DNA of 7,110 bases. Source: an uncultured Bryobacterales bacterium. Lineage in GTDB: Bacteria; Acidobacteriota; Terriglobia; Bryobacterales; Bryobacteraceae. This document shows, piece after piece, positions 1 to 5,986 of the stretch. Location: positions 6,648 to 13,757 of the forward strand of contig CALMAV010000595.1 in NCBI GenBank assembly GCA_937859895.1, read 5' to 3'. How positions within the stretch are numbered: position 1 is the first letter of the stretch; each line of letters starts with the position of its first letter. A program made the position numbers and the translations under genes. The notes under the pieces were generated by a model. That model was not told where the DNA came from and did not search any database. It saw only the letters and a list, made by a program, of their open reading frames with translations.

Positions 1-222
1 TGCCTGAAGTGACGCTGCTCCGTTTGAATGGGGGTTAGCATCGTCGTGCGAATCGCCTTGTTGAGACACTCAAACTCGGTGGATCGATCCTGATGAGTCG
101 CATTAGCGGAAGCAATAGGAGTTCCTAAGGCGGCGCGCTTCGCATTGCACAAACGAGCGAGCTACTTCTCCGACTCACCGATTCAACCTGCTTGGAATAA
201 GATGGTTGCTACTAAACCCACG
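1..222. other. Non-coding or undetermined left edge, upstream of the GH6 gene
   Basis: No convincing gene is visible here. A plus-strand frame is open from the left edge to a TAG at 36-38 (ending ...LLRLNGG) and could be the tail of an upstream gene. A minus-strand frame is open from 161 to the left edge (53 codons) but has no ATG near its beginning, only a TTG at 152-150 and an internal ATG at 41-39. Two small dyads are present: TTGAG-ACA-CTCAA at 61-73 and the perfect palindrome GGATCGATCC at 81-90. Either could be an operator for the GH6 gene, but nothing supports a specific regulator. I found no good sigma-70 promoter pair. Confidence 0.4.
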
Positions 223-229
223 TAGGAGG
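223..229 (+). promoter_or_regulatory. Shine-Dalgarno sequence of the GH6 gene
   Basis: TAGGAGG lies six bases before the ATG at 236-238, a near-ideal match and spacing. It decides the start: the longer reading from the TTG at 206 would place this ribosome binding site inside the coding sequence and has no comparable site of its own. Confidence 0.85.
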
Positions 230-235
230 CGCCTC

Positions 236-1579
236 ATGTACCGCCTGTTCTTCCGTCACCGCGCAGCGCGCAATTGCTATGCTGCAGCGGTTGTTTTGCT
301 ACTATCCGTCGCCAGTGCATCTGCACAGACAAAGACGCTTTCGACAGATAGCCGCTTTTTCGTTCCAAAACCATCTCAAGGAGCTGTACAGCAGTTTAAG
401 AATCTGCTGCAGCATGGGCAGTTTAGAGACGCTGCGTTAATCGGCGCTATGGAGACTGTGCCACAAGCGGTATGGCTTACTGGCGGCACCGCCTCCCAAG
501 TAAGCGCAACGGTAGGAACAACGCTCGAAGAGGCTCGCCTGGAGCGCGCCGTGCCGGTGATGGTGCTTTATAACATTCCCGGCCGAGATTGTGGAAGCTA
601 TTCGGCAGGCGGCGCCCAAGATACGGCAACTTATGAGGCCTGGATCGATGCGGTTGCGGAGGCGATCGGGAGTCGCGAGGTTATCGTCGTGCTCGAGCCC
701 GATTCATTAGCCAACTTACCGAGCGACTGCGGCTACGACCCAAGTCACGTGAATATCCCGCAGGCCACTGCAGATCGATTCACACAGATTCAGTACGCAA
801 TCAGCAAGCTGGAGGTTGGTGAGAAGACGCTGGTGTATCTCGACGCTGGTAACAGTCACTGGCAGGCAGTGCCGACCATAACAGCTCGCCTTGTTCAAGC
901 CGGGATTCAATCTGCGCAAGGTTTTTTTACCAACGTATCCAACTTCAATCTCAATAACTACGAAACGAAATACGACACCTGGGTTTCCGACTGTCTGGCC
1001 TTCGGAACCGACGGGGAACAGGGCGGTTGGCGCCTGGGGAACTACTCGTACTGCGCGAGCCAATATTATTCACCGCTTGGCACGGTCAATCCCGATGACA
1101 TCAGCACATGGATCTATACAGATGAATGGTTCGAGCAGAATATGGGAACGACTGTGCCAACGACGCATTTTCTGATTGACACGGGTCGTAATGGACAAGG
1201 AGTGCTCAATGCTTCGGTCTATGCGGCGTCGCCCTATAATCAGCCAGCCTCGGTCACTAAGACTCTGAGCGGCGGAAACTGGTGTAATCCTCCAGGGCGG
1301 GGACTCGGGGTGCGTCCCACTGCAAACACCGGTGTCGCGCTTTTGGATGCTTTTGTTTGGGTGAAGACGCCAGGCGAATCGGACGGGACTTGTAATGCAG
1401 CGGGCGGTGCTCGCGCCTGGAATTACCTGGACTACAGCCTGCCAGGGTGGCCGACGGATCTTGCCGGACAAGCGGTGTTCGATCCGCTTTGGGGATTGGA
1501 CGACCCGATCGCAGGAGCTTGGTTCTCACAGCAGGCGCTCGACCTGGCTAAGAGAGCAAGTCCCCCTCTCCTGCGTTGA
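236..1579 (+). CDS. Secreted glycoside hydrolase family 6 cellulase (cellobiohydrolase/endoglucanase)
   Basis: A 447-residue enzyme predicted to hydrolyse beta-1,4-glucan (cellulose) with inversion, outside the cytoplasm. Residues 1-30 form a Sec signal: a basic start, a hydrophobic core (AAAVVLLLSV) and an ASA cleavage site before QTK. GH6 landmarks follow in order. NIPGRDC at 113-119 has Asp118, equivalent to the pKa-modulating Asp175 of Trichoderma Cel6A. LEPDSLANL at 153-161 has Asp156, the Asp221-equivalent general acid. Then come YLDAG (201-205), FTNVSNF (231-237), LIDTGRNGQG (313-322), WCNPPGRGLGVRP (349-361), LLDAFVWVKTPGESDG (369-384, Asp383 matching Asp401) and AGAWF near the C-terminus. 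Cys119/Cys165 and Cys350/Cys386 fit the two family disulfides. A long insertion (about 238-305) carries two extra cysteines, 253 and 273. There is no carbohydrate-binding module or linker. The ATG at 236 is chosen for its TAGGAGG site. Family assignment is very secure; exo versus endo action is not decided, though the long loops favour exo. It converges with the minus-strand unit. Confidence 0.96.
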   Translation: MYRLFFRHRAARNCYAAAVVLLLSVASASAQTKTLSTDSRFFVPKPSQGAVQQFKNLLQHGQFRDAALIGAMETVPQAVWLTGGTASQVSATVGTTLEEARLERAVPVMVLYNIPGRDCGSYSAGGAQDTATYEAWIDAVAEAIGSREVIVVLEPDSLANLPSDCGYDPSHVNIPQATADRFTQIQYAISKLEVGEKTLVYLDAGNSHWQAVPTITARLVQAGIQSAQGFFTNVSNFNLNNYETKYDTWVSDCLAFGTDGEQGGWRLGNYSYCASQYYSPLGTVNPDDISTWIYTDEWFEQNMGTTVPTTHFLIDTGRNGQGVLNASVYAASPYNQPASVTKTLSGGNWCNPPGRGLGVRPTANTGVALLDAFVWVKTPGESDGTCNAAGGARAWNYLDYSLPGWPTDLAGQAVFDPLWGLDDPIAGAWFSQQALDLAKRASPPLLR

Positions 1580-1605
1580 TTTGAACCAGATCCTCACTTG
1601 CCAGT

Positions 1606-1866
1606 TCAAGCCCATGCGCTTCTTGCGAGCCAAAGGATGCCGAATTCATCTTGTAGTTGGCCTAGTTCGCGACGCGGAATAATGCCGCGTTTCGCGGGTA
1701 GGTATAGGCTTGTCGATTTTGCAAGAGTTAGCGTCAGCACGCCTTCGGCTTGGTTGATGTGTCCTTTCAGTTCGCCCAGACTTGTCTTGGCGAATGCGAC
1801 CGATACCGATGCGCCCATGAAGCATCCCCATACCGTAATCAACGAGACCATTTTGAGAGTAATCAT
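1606..1866 (-). CDS. Small exported protein downstream of the TonB receptor; possibly a decayed gene
   Basis: An 86-residue reading frame that I do not recognise with certainty. Residues 1-26 look like a Sec signal peptide (K5, then a hydrophobic stretch, ending VAFA before KTS), so the product would be periplasmic. The ATG at 1866-1864 has a fair ribosome site, TAGTAGG, six bases upstream. It starts 27 bases after the receptor stop on the same strand, which suggests co-transcription. The mature part, GELKGHINQAEGVLTLTLAK followed by STSLYLPA, faintly recalls the periplasmic copper-binding CusF fold pattern (G-x-h-x-x-h-D...V-T-L...L-x-W-P-A). The metal-binding His and the MxM motif that should follow are absent, and the tail from about residue 60 looks uncharacteristic. 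It may be a frameshifted remnant or an unrelated small protein. A strong hairpin (1668-1696) lies within its 3' half. Confidence 0.42.
   Translation of the reverse strand: MITLKMVSLITVWGCFMGASVSVAFAKTSLGELKGHINQAEGVLTLTLAKSTSLYLPAKRGIIPRRELGQLQDEFGILWLARSAWA
1668..1696. terminator. Strong GC-rich stem-loop at the convergence of the GH6 and receptor units
   Basis: CGCGA (1668-1672) pairs with TCGCG (1692-1696) and CGCGG (1673-1677) pairs with CCGCG (1685-1689). This gives a ten-base-pair stem interrupted only by a two-base bulge (1690-1691), closed by a seven-base loop. It lies 88 bases past the GH6 stop codon, so it could stabilise or end the GH6 transcript, and it can form on either strand. 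There is no T-tract after it, so classical intrinsic termination is not supported. It also overlaps the 3' half of the small minus-strand frame. The structure is clearly seen; the function is inferred. Confidence 0.35.
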
Positions 1867-1872
1867 GTTGTG

Positions 1873-1879
1873 CCTACTA
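1873..1879 (-). promoter_or_regulatory. Ribosome binding site of the small exported protein
   Basis: On the minus strand this reads TAGTAGG, one base from the consensus core, six bases before the ATG at 1866-1864. It is the main argument that the short frame downstream of the receptor is, or was, translated. Confidence 0.45.
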
Positions 1880-1893
1880 CCGGCTGATCTCGG

Positions 1894-4110
1894 TCAATAA
1901 TGGAAGCGATATCGAATTTGGGCGTAGATCTGGCGAGGATCGGCGTAGTGAGTACCTCCAAACGTAGTGCTGTTGTCCAGAAGAAAGCGCCTGTTTGCCA
2001 GGTTTAGGGCGGTTAGCGAGACAGTGAAACGCTCGGCGAATGACTTGCCTACTGCAACGTCAAACGTAGTGTGACCTGTTAAATGACCCGTGTAGTCTAA
2101 CGAGCCGTCAGTGAAGCCCGACCCGTAATAGACGTTGCTACTTGCTGTAATCTGATGCGGCAAGCTGAAGTTGAATCCCGTGTGAAGTGTGTGACGCTGA
2201 TCATGGTCGAGGAGAAAGTAGCCGCTCGCAGGTCCTTCGAAGTCAGTCAGGCCCCCTGAAATGGCGCCAGCTCCTTCGGCGTGTGCGTATGCATAAGCGA
2301 GATAAACTTCGCCCCGACCAAAGAGCCGCGGGGAGCGCACGCTTACTTCCCATCCATATAGTCGCGCGCGGTCGATAGTTAGAGGGAAGAATACATTAGA
2401 GTTTCCGATTGCGTTGTGATCGAAGTAGTTGTGAGCGCGCTGATGGTAGTTATTCACGTCGAACGACCAGCCGCGTAAAGGAATGGCTAAGCCGAACTGA
2501 TGCTCCTGATCACGCTCTCCGTGGAGAGGGATGAACCCCAAGCCTTGCGTGACCGCAAAATTGAGTAGCGGCCCGCTGACGGTAGACAGTGGCGGCGCTT
2601 GGTAGTACCGGCCCCAGAAGCCTCGCAACACCCAGTTGAGATGTGGGATACGCACAGAGCCGCCGAGGCGGGGATCGGCAGCATTTTCTGACAACGGACC
2701 AGCAAAGTGTGTCAGGCGCGCACCCCCGGTCAGCGTGAGCCAGGGGAGTACTTTGTATTGATCTTCCACGAAGAGCGACTCCAACTGGCCGCTCGAACGA
2801 TTTGTCTGCCAGACAGAATCGCCGGAACCATCGTTGGCCAGCAGCCCTACAAATTCGGAATCGTGCTGCCCGAAACCGTAAAAGCCGGCAATGAAGTTAT
2901 GCCGTCGAACATTAGCTGAAAGTGTTGCCTGGGCTCCGGCATACTGTGAGTCGCGATGCTGCGTGGTGCTGATGGGCACGTCGTACGGACCGCCATCGTA
3001 GTTCGCCCGATTGAAGTGATAGAAAGGCGAGACAGTGAGTAGCGTGCCGGGAGCGAGCGTGTGAATCCATGAAAAAGTAGCGGTGGCGTCTCGCTCGCGT
3101 TCGCTATCTCGAATACCAGAGGCTTGCGCGTCGGGATCATTGGGAATTTGGTAATCATCCCTTCGCAAAGTGGTGACGAACCGGAACTGATCGGCCGGGC
3201 TTTGATTGTAGATAAGACTTGCCATGCCGCCCAGTCCCCAAGCGCGATCATGCAGAACCTCGGGGCCTGGAGTCGATAGGCCGTAGTCGCTTCGGTTGCC
3301 AGTCAGACTTGTGAAGTAAGCAAATTTGTCGGTATGGCTGCCGAAGTTGACTTGATCATTGGTCTGGTTGAATGATCCGTAAGTTGAGTAGAATTCGCCT
3401 TCACTGTTTCTTTCAAATCCATTGCGCGGAACTACATTAAAGAGCCCGTACGTGCGATCACCGTAGACCGAGGAGTACCCACCACGTTCAGCTTCCAGGT
3501 AATCGATATCTTTGGGATCAATCTGCGGACCAACATTGCTAGCTATGTTCGTGTTCGGTATGGGCACGCCGTCGATGGCCCAAGTTACTTGATGCCCGCC
3601 TCGAACGTGTAACTGATCGTGAGTTATCCAGGCGCCCGGGACATAGTCAGTAATCATGTTCATACTGTTAGACAGGTCAGCACCGGGTGTTTCGCGAATC
3701 TCTTTGCGACTGATGATCGTGGTCGGCGTCATTGCGTCGGGATTCGCGGCCAGAGCCTTGTCTTCCACGTCGATAACCTGCTTAGCAACCCCCATTGACA
3801 ACTGGAAGTGCAGGATCTGAGATTCCCGGGATGAGATTACTATTTGCTCGGCAACTGATTGAAATCCTGTTTGACTGACTGTGACCTGGTACTTGCCAAT
3901 AGGGACAGCAGTCATTTGAAAGGTGCCGTCTGAGCCGGTTAAGAGCGTTTGAGCGAAATGGGAACTCGTGGACTGCAAGGCTACACGGGCGTCAGGCACT
4001 GGACGGTGGTCCGGGTCATGCACAACTCCACTGACCGTGCTGAACACTACGGCTTGAACAAAGGTGGCGAACACTACGGCCAAAACAAAAAGATACAGCT
4101 GTCGCTTCAT
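1894..4110 (-). CDS. TonB-dependent outer-membrane receptor with N-terminal carboxypeptidase-regulatory domain
   Basis: A 738-residue outer-membrane protein for energised import of a bound substrate through TonB-ExbBD. Residues 1-20 are a signal peptide. Residues about 24-105 form a carboxypeptidase-regulatory/Oar-like beta-sandwich (SGVVHDPDHRPVPDARVAL ... GSDGTFQMTAVPIGKYQVTV). QVIDVE at 111-116 may be the TonB box. The plug spans roughly 124-230, with LHVRGG (167-172), IDGVPIPN (179-186) and VYGDRTYGLFNVVPRNGFER (215-234). The rest is a beta-barrel of alternating aromatic strands ending in the aromatic C-terminus YRFHY used for outer-membrane assembly. The length suits a compact 22-strand barrel and is well below the 1000-plus residues of typical acidobacterial Oar-like receptors. 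An AAGGG ribosome site precedes the ATG. It sits between a Cys/His-rich secreted protein upstream and a small exported frame downstream. The substrate cannot be read from sequence; a metal complex is my inference from the neighbours. Confidence 0.93.
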   Translation of the reverse strand: MKRQLYLFVLAVVFATFVQAVVFSTVSGVVHDPDHRPVPDARVALQSTSSHFAQTLLTGSDGTFQMTAVPIGKYQVTVSQTGFQSVAEQIVISSRESQILHFQLSMGVAKQVIDVEDKALAANPDAMTPTTIISRKEIRETPGADLSNSMNMITDYVPGAWITHDQLHVRGGHQVTWAIDGVPIPNTNIASNVGPQIDPKDIDYLEAERGGYSSVYGDRTYGLFNVVPRNGFERNSEGEFYSTYGSFNQTNDQVNFGSHTDKFAYFTSLTGNRSDYGLSTPGPEVLHDRAWGLGGMASLIYNQSPADQFRFVTTLRRDDYQIPNDPDAQASGIRDSERERDATATFSWIHTLAPGTLLTVSPFYHFNRANYDGGPYDVPISTTQHRDSQYAGAQATLSANVRRHNFIAGFYGFGQHDSEFVGLLANDGSGDSVWQTNRSSGQLESLFVEDQYKVLPWLTLTGGARLTHFAGPLSENAADPRLGGSVRIPHLNWVLRGFWGRYYQAPPLSTVSGPLLNFAVTQGLGFIPLHGERDQEHQFGLAIPLRGWSFDVNNYHQRAHNYFDHNAIGNSNVFFPLTIDRARLYGWEVSVRSPRLFGRGEVYLAYAYAHAEGAGAISGGLTDFEGPASGYFLLDHDQRHTLHTGFNFSLPHQITASSNVYYGSGFTDGSLDYTGHLTGHTTFDVAVGKSFAERFTVSLTALNLANRRFLLDNSTTFGGTHYADPRQIYAQIRYRFHY

Positions 4111-4118
4111 AAGCTCAT

Positions 4119-4124
4119 CCCTTC
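4119..4124 (-). promoter_or_regulatory. Ribosome binding site of the TonB-dependent receptor
   Basis: The minus strand reads GAAGGG, eight bases before the receptor ATG at 4110-4108. The spacing and match are good and support that start, which is also the one directly followed by a clean signal peptide. Confidence 0.6.
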
Positions 4125-4138
4125 AAAAATCGAGCAAC

Positions 4139-4169
4139 AAAAGGCCTATCAGCAGCCCCTAGGCTACCG
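4139..4169 (-). promoter_or_regulatory. Candidate attenuator: two mutually exclusive hairpins between the Cys/His gene and the receptor
   Basis: Read on the minus strand, bases 4169-4162 (CGGTAGCC) can pair with 4157-4150 (GGCTGCTG) in an eight-pair stem with two G-U pairs and a four-base TAGG loop. Alternatively, 4164-4160 (GCCTA) can pair with 4148-4144 (TAGGC), a weaker five-pair stem followed by C then TTTTGTT, like an intrinsic terminator. Because the two forms share bases 4160-4164, only one can exist at a time. The pairing is visible in the sequence; the switching role is speculative, and the second stem is short with a long loop. Confidence 0.22.
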
Positions 4170-4186
4170 GCAGAGTTAGGATCTAA

Positions 4187-4561
4187 TCAACCGAGGAAAA
4201 AGGTGAGATCTGGTGGGCCGCGCTTATATTGCGCAGAAAGAAAGTAAGTGGAGTAACTGAGAGACCACGGAGAAGACTCTGCTAACTCACTGCCCTGGAA
4301 AATGTAAGTCAGGCCGCTAAGTGCCCGGGTAAGAGGCGGTCGCGTTTCGGCGATCTTCGAATCTTTAGAGTAGGGACACTTGGCCCCGAGCACCGAGACC
4401 GAACCGGCACTGCTCTGCACTCCGGCGGCGAGTGAGCAATGGTGTTTGCCCGCTTTTTGACAGCAGGCGGGCAACGCAGAGGCCGAAGATGGGGCTAGGG
4501 GAGTTACTATCAACCATGCGACAAGAAGCGTGGAAATTATAACCGCAAAGCTTCGCCGCAT
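4187..4561 (-). CDS. Small secreted Cys/His-rich protein, putative metal-binding
   Basis: A 124-residue protein read from the ATG at 4561-4559. Residues 1-29 are a strong Sec signal (MRRS, a hydrophobic core, then SSASA before LPACC). The mature part opens with LPACCQKAGKHHC: Cys33, Cys34, His40, His41 and Cys42 cluster as potential ligands, and KCPYS adds Cys62. A C-terminal YKRGPP motif follows. From memory, this layout (CC...GKHHC, then CPYS, then RGPP at the end) recurs in short hypothetical proteins of Acidobacteriota and loosely recalls DUF2946-type copper-related proteins; I cannot verify that here. An upstream in-frame ATG at 4660 would bury the signal peptide, so the internal start is preferred; no clear ribosome site precedes it. 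It lies 76 bases upstream of the receptor gene on the same strand, so the two are probably co-transcribed. Its 5' end overlaps the divergent chloride-channel gene by 32 bases. A role in binding or sensing a metal in the envelope is inferred. Confidence 0.72.
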   Translation of the reverse strand: MRRSFAVIISTLLVAWLIVTPLAPSSASALPACCQKAGKHHCSLAAGVQSSAGSVSVLGAKCPYSKDSKIAETRPPLTRALSGLTYIFQGSELAESSPWSLSYSTYFLSAQYKRGPPDLTFFLG

Positions 4562-5885
4562 CAGGTCGATTGTAACGCGAACAAACGAGGCAAGTGCCGA
4601 AGAAATAGAAGAAAATCGATCCTGGCTCAAGGCTCTTGCCGTCGCCCCGGTGTTGGGCATGCTGGCAGGCTTAGCTTGTGTGGGGGTCAGGTTCAGTCTT
4701 TCCTTTTTGCAGCGGCTGTTAACGGGACATACAGGTCAGTTAGCGGTAGTTGCGGGGCATCTGCCTCTTTGGTACAGAGTTGCTATACCTGTAGTCGGTT
4801 CGGTTATCGCCACTTACATTGCCAAGCTGTCCCAACGACATTCCGGGGGTGAAGAGTTTGCCGATTACGTGGAGGCCGTCCAATACAAGTCTGGAAACAT
4901 TGCCTTTTTACCCGCACTTTGGAAGATTGTGACCTCCGCCTTCTCCATATCAAGTGGTGTAACAATCGGTCGCGAAGGGTCAATGATTCAATTTGCGACT
5001 AGCTCCGTTTCGCTATTGGGGCAGCATTGGAAGAGCCGACCCATTTCATTGAAGTCAATGGTTGCGCTAGGATCGGCCGCTGCGGTCGCCTCTGTTTATG
5101 ACGCTCCGCTGGCAGGAGTTTTTTTTGCATTGGAGATCGTTCTCGGTATCAACGCTCTAAATTTGGGAGCGCTGAAGAAGGTGCCTTCTTTGCTCATCTC
5201 CTCTGTAGCAGGTTTTTTGGTGAGCACCGTTTTCCTCGGCAAGGGCCCCATATTTAAGGCCCTTGTTTCGCAACCGACTTGGAGCGACCTTTTTCCGACA
5301 ATCCTGACAGCGGCCGCCATTGGAATACTAGGGCCCGTCTACTTGCATATCGTCAAGGGCGCAAATAGCTTCAAGAAGGTTCCGCTAGCAATGGTGTGGG
5401 CCGGCCTACTGGTTGGATTGCTGTCCTGTTTGCAGCCGGAAGTTTGGGGTAACGGGGACACCGCGATTCTCGAAGTTCAAACGGGCAAAGTCGCCCTTGT
5501 AGTTGCCGGTTCCATCATGCTGCTCCGTCTTGCCGCGGTTACGGCTTCGGTCGGCTCTGGCGTTGTTGGGGGCGTATTCACTCCGACCGTTTTCACTGGT
5601 AGTGTTCTTGGATTGTTGTTTGCAAGATGCATACAACTTTTTCCGTCTGCTCATCTGACGGTGGCTGCCTATCCGGTTATTGGGATTGGCTGCTTGCTTG
5701 CTGCCGTTACTCATGCTCCGTTTATGGCGGCCTTGATGACTATCGAGCTTACTGGAACACCCCACTTGCTCCCCCTAATTTTAGTGAGCTGTTTTATTTC
5801 TTGGCAGATTTCTCGTCGACTTTCAAAGCAAGCTCTTTACGCTGCTACACCAGATCCGGGCAGGAGCCCTGCGAACAAGAGTTAG
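4530..5885 (+). CDS. clcB: ClC-family chloride channel/transporter, ClcB type
   Basis: A 451-residue inner-membrane protein of the ClC family that moves chloride (or a similar anion) across the cytoplasmic membrane. The pattern fits E. coli ClcB (YnfJ) better than the H+/Cl- exchanger ClcA. ADYVEAVQ (111-118) parallels ClcB's TDYMEALQ. GREGS (147-151) includes the gating glutamate, Glu149. DAPLAGVFFALE (191-202) is helix H, EVWGNGDTAI (304-313) is also ClcB-like, GGVFTP (347-352) is the second anion-binding segment, and Tyr437 in ALYAATP matches the central Tyr445 of ClcA. The usual GSGIP first motif reads HSGGEE (104-109), and the internal proton glutamate position (Glu203 in ClcA) is Ile203. 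No CBS domains are present, as usual for short bacterial forms. The only standard start before the first membrane helix is the GTG at 4530, with AAGAAG-like bases but no strong ribosome site. This puts the start inside the divergent Cys/His gene. Gene naming is by resemblance. Confidence 0.93.
   Translation: MEIITAKLRRIRSIVTRTNEASAEEIEENRSWLKALAVAPVLGMLAGLACVGVRFSLSFLQRLLTGHTGQLAVVAGHLPLWYRVAIPVVGSVIATYIAKLSQRHSGGEEFADYVEAVQYKSGNIAFLPALWKIVTSAFSISSGVTIGREGSMIQFATSSVSLLGQHWKSRPISLKSMVALGSAAAVASVYDAPLAGVFFALEIVLGINALNLGALKKVPSLLISSVAGFLVSTVFLGKGPIFKALVSQPTWSDLFPTILTAAAIGILGPVYLHIVKGANSFKKVPLAMVWAGLLVGLLSCLQPEVWGNGDTAILEVQTGKVALVVAGSIMLLRLAAVTASVGSGVVGGVFTPTVFTGSVLGLLFARCIQLFPSAHLTVAAYPVIGIGCLLAAVTHAPFMAALMTIELTGTPHLLPLILVSCFISWQISRRLSKQALYAATPDPGRSPANKS
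4602..4630 (-). promoter_or_regulatory. Weak candidate sigma-70 promoter for the Cys/His gene and receptor
   Basis: On the minus strand, TTGAGC (4630-4625) and TATTTC (4607-4602) are separated by 17 bases, giving four and three consensus matches. Transcription would start near 4596, about 35 bases before the ATG at 4561. Any promoter for this gene has to lie within the first codons of the chloride-channel gene, because the two 5' ends overlap. The match is weak and could be chance. Confidence 0.2.
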
Positions 5886-5986
5886 AGGACAAACTGCAGG
5901 GCGGCTTACGATGTTTCGCATCAGGGTGCATAGGCAGGCGGTAAGAATCCCGTGTCAATTATTTGCGCTCGGCGTCCAATGAACAC
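5886..5986. other. Short intergenic gap between the ClcB-type gene and the oxidoreductase
   Basis: About 100 bases separate two same-strand genes. A small GATG-TTTCG-CATC hairpin (5910-5922) and a distant CTTAC/GTAAG pairing (5905-5909 with 5941-5945) are visible, but there is no T-run, so neither looks like a working terminator. I see no clear promoter. The two genes may or may not be transcribed together. Confidence 0.3.

Noticed and set aside
1..161. Minus-strand frame open from 161 to the left edge (53 codons, with RSTEFECLNKAIRTT-like text) as the start of a gene leaving the window
   Set aside because: No ATG near the beginning, no ribosome site, no recognisable motif; a frame of this length can be open by chance. 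It could become credible if the sequence to the left keeps it open.
437..1529. Minus-strand and alternative-frame open stretches within the GH6 gene
   Set aside because: The GH6 frame explains the region with conserved catalytic and cysteine positions; the others show no motif or start signal.
4457..4462. Perfect TTGACA as a -35 box for the ClcB-type gene
   Set aside because: At 16-18 bases downstream there is only GC-rich sequence with no -10-like element; the hexamer lies within the Cys/His coding sequence.
4562..4660. N-terminal extension of the Cys/His protein to the ATG at 4660
   Set aside because: It would put 33 residues before an excellent signal peptide and lie fully antisense to the chloride-channel codons; the internal ATG at 4561 gives a standard exported protein.
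5905..5945. Terminator after the ClcB-type gene
   Set aside because: Only a four-pair hairpin and a loosely spaced five-pair dyad, with no T-run.
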